Shown: piece by piece, positions 32,249 to 33,065 of the stretch
Position numbering within the stretch: the stretch's first letter is position 1
Layout of the letters: every line of letters begins with the position of its first letter
Assembly: GCA_007120095.1 (NCBI GenBank)
Contig: SKOM01000179.1
Span: 1 to 33,065, forward strand
Reading direction: 5' to 3'
From: Candidatus Competibacteraceae bacterium
Lineage (GTDB): Bacteria; Pseudomonadota; Gammaproteobacteria; Competibacterales; Competibacteraceae
DNA: 33,065 bases
The notes under the pieces: generated by a model
What the model was told of the DNA's origin: nothing
The model's input: the letters and a program-made list of their open reading frames with translations, nothing else
Database searches by the model: none
Made by a program: the position numbers and the translations under genes

Positions 32249-32806
32249 TTACCAACCGCTGGTACCCGGTTCCCCTTTGAAGGGGCCAACGATGTCGTCA
32301 GTGACCCACCCGCCGTAGAAACCGCTGGACTGAGGGCGTACCGTCTCACCCGCTACCTGGCAAGTCACCCGTCCAGGGTAAAATGCAAAATAACCGGCCA
32401 ATGGGGCGAATTCGTCATAAGGGGCGAGGTAAGTCCATGCCACAGGTTCAGCAGATGCTGCGTCTTTCAGCAGCCAATACCGCGCCTCACCTTTCCATTC
32501 ACAAAACGAACGCACCGTGGGTGATGGCGTGAGCCATTGGGTGTTGACCTCTTCAGGCGGCAGGTAAAACGTCGGCGGGCTGGCGGTTTCCAATACCCGG
32601 TAACTGCGACGGCTGCGGGCAACTTCAATCTCACCGTGGCTCACCACTACTTCACGTTGGTCAGCAACCAGCGCCGGTGGGCGGGGATAATCCCAAACCG
32701 ATTCCTGACCGGGTTGCGGGGTTTGGGCAAATTCGGGTCGGCGGGCACCTCGATGTTGCCAACCCGCACGGGCCTGGTGCAACCATGAAAGAGACGGTTT
32801 GGGCAT
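32249..32806 (-). CDS. DUF427 domain protein
   Basis: The 185-residue protein has the DUF427 (PF04248) pattern: ESVWDYPRPPALVADQREV, SYRVLETASPPTFYLPPEEV, CEWKGEARYW and AWTYLAPYDEFAPLAGYFAFYPGRV split over two stretches. The family is widespread in bacteria and fungi and has no firmly established function. AGGAG seven bases before the ATG supports the start. It is 85 bases from the vWA gene on the same strand. Confidence 0.85.
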   Translation of the reverse strand: MPKPSLSWLHQARAGWQHRGARRPEFAQTPQPGQESVWDYPRPPALVADQREVVVSHGEIEVARSRRSYRVLETASPPTFYLPPEEVNTQWLTPSPTVRSFCEWKGEARYWLLKDAASAEPVAWTYLAPYDEFAPLAGYFAFYPGRVTCQVAGETVRPQSSGFYGGWVTDDIVGPFKGEPGTSGW

Positions 32807-32937
32807 AATTGAACTCCTGATTTATCGCCAGGGAATAGTTTAGCTCCTGGCTCACTCGAATCACACTAATTAGGTGGCAAAACTGCTGCAATTGTGATTA
32901 AGTCCACCATTAGAAAACATCTGTTCGAGGTAGGGTT

Positions 32938-33065
32938 ATGAGTCAGCAACAGTCCGCAGTGCAGTCGACCGTCTTGCACTCAGATGAGGCGGCAGCGGAG
33001 TTGCTGCAAACTTTGGCCGATTTTTTGATGGAAAGTGGCTCGGTTCGACACTTGCCCGCCATTAC
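32938..33065 (+). CDS. unidentified protein, N-terminal 42 codons, cut by window edge
   Basis: The ATG at 32938 has a GAGG-rich upstream stretch (32927-32935) and an open frame to the window edge. The visible residues begin MSQQQSAVQSTVLHSDEAAA and continue with an amphipathic helix ending in SVRHLPAI. I do not recognise the family. It diverges from the DUF427 gene across 131 bases that hold both promoters and nothing else I can identify. Confidence 0.6.
   Translation, partial: MSQQQSAVQSTVLHSDEAAAELLQTLADFLMESGSVRHLPAI

Noticed and set aside
32249..33065. Plus-strand frames over the DUF427 gene
   Set aside because: The minus-strand DUF427 pattern and AGGAG site explain the region; plus-strand frames are shadows.
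1..33065. tRNA genes or CRISPR array
   Set aside because: Reading the intergenic gaps showed no cloverleaf arms or regularly spaced repeats; a tRNAscan-SE run would settle it.

Overview
The window looks like chromosomal DNA of a gammaproteobacterium. The evidence is the gene content and order clpS-clpA / infA-bpt-aat, then ftsK-lolA-serS, together with ampD, a short S49 SppA and a FemAB-like GNAT protein. The pairing of a complete propionyl-CoA to succinyl-CoA gene set with isocitrate lyase and two TRAP-type permeases suggests a heterotroph that lives on organic acids and possibly stores polyhydroxyalkanoate. Genus cannot be assigned from sequence alone. Coding density is high and no gene-free stretch exceeds about 225 bases. 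I saw no rRNA, tRNA, CRISPR array or intact insertion sequence.

Left part (1-5100): the 3' part of an ArsJ-associated GAPDH gene followed closely by arsJ, an arsenate detoxification pair that makes and exports 1-arseno-3-phosphoglycerate. Next comes a fused TRAP permease of the 4TM/12TM type with no binding protein beside it, then an orphan two-TM/HAMP membrane protein that stops where a kinase or cyclase domain would normally begin.

Propionate block (5156-12371): methylmalonyl-CoA mutase, propionyl-CoA carboxylase beta and alpha subunits and the mutase chaperone GTPase MeaB form a tight operon with overlapping stop/start codons, followed by a TspO-like protein. The meaB frame is intact except for one in-frame amber codon exactly at the Ser/Thr position of the Walker A motif. 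This is the most striking anomaly of the window.

Accessory island (about 12372-14531): a structured intergenic region, a lone C-N hydrolase flanked by compact attC-like hairpins, a short stretch resembling the 5' end of a group II intron, and a short-chain dehydrogenase with an excellent ribosome binding site and upstream direct repeats. It reads like a small, decayed integron-cassette or intron insertion locus. A 28-base intergenic repeat with 4 mismatches occurs at its left edge and again between arsJ and the TRAP gene.

Housekeeping block (14532-27802): ampD (minus) and sppA (plus) diverge; aceA follows with its own promoter and terminator. clpS and clpA then face infA, bpt, aat and a FemAB-like gene on the other strand, putting the N-degron adaptor, unfoldase and both aminoacyl-protein transferases in one 5.4-kb segment. 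ftsK, lolA and serS follow in co-directional order.

Right part (27803-33065), mostly minus strand: a vWA protein, a DctQ-DctM TRAP pair without DctP, an acetylpolyamine-amidohydrolase-type deacetylase and a 46-codon N-terminal remnant of a nitrilase-family gene; then a DUF427 protein and, on the plus strand, the start of an unidentified gene cut by the window edge.
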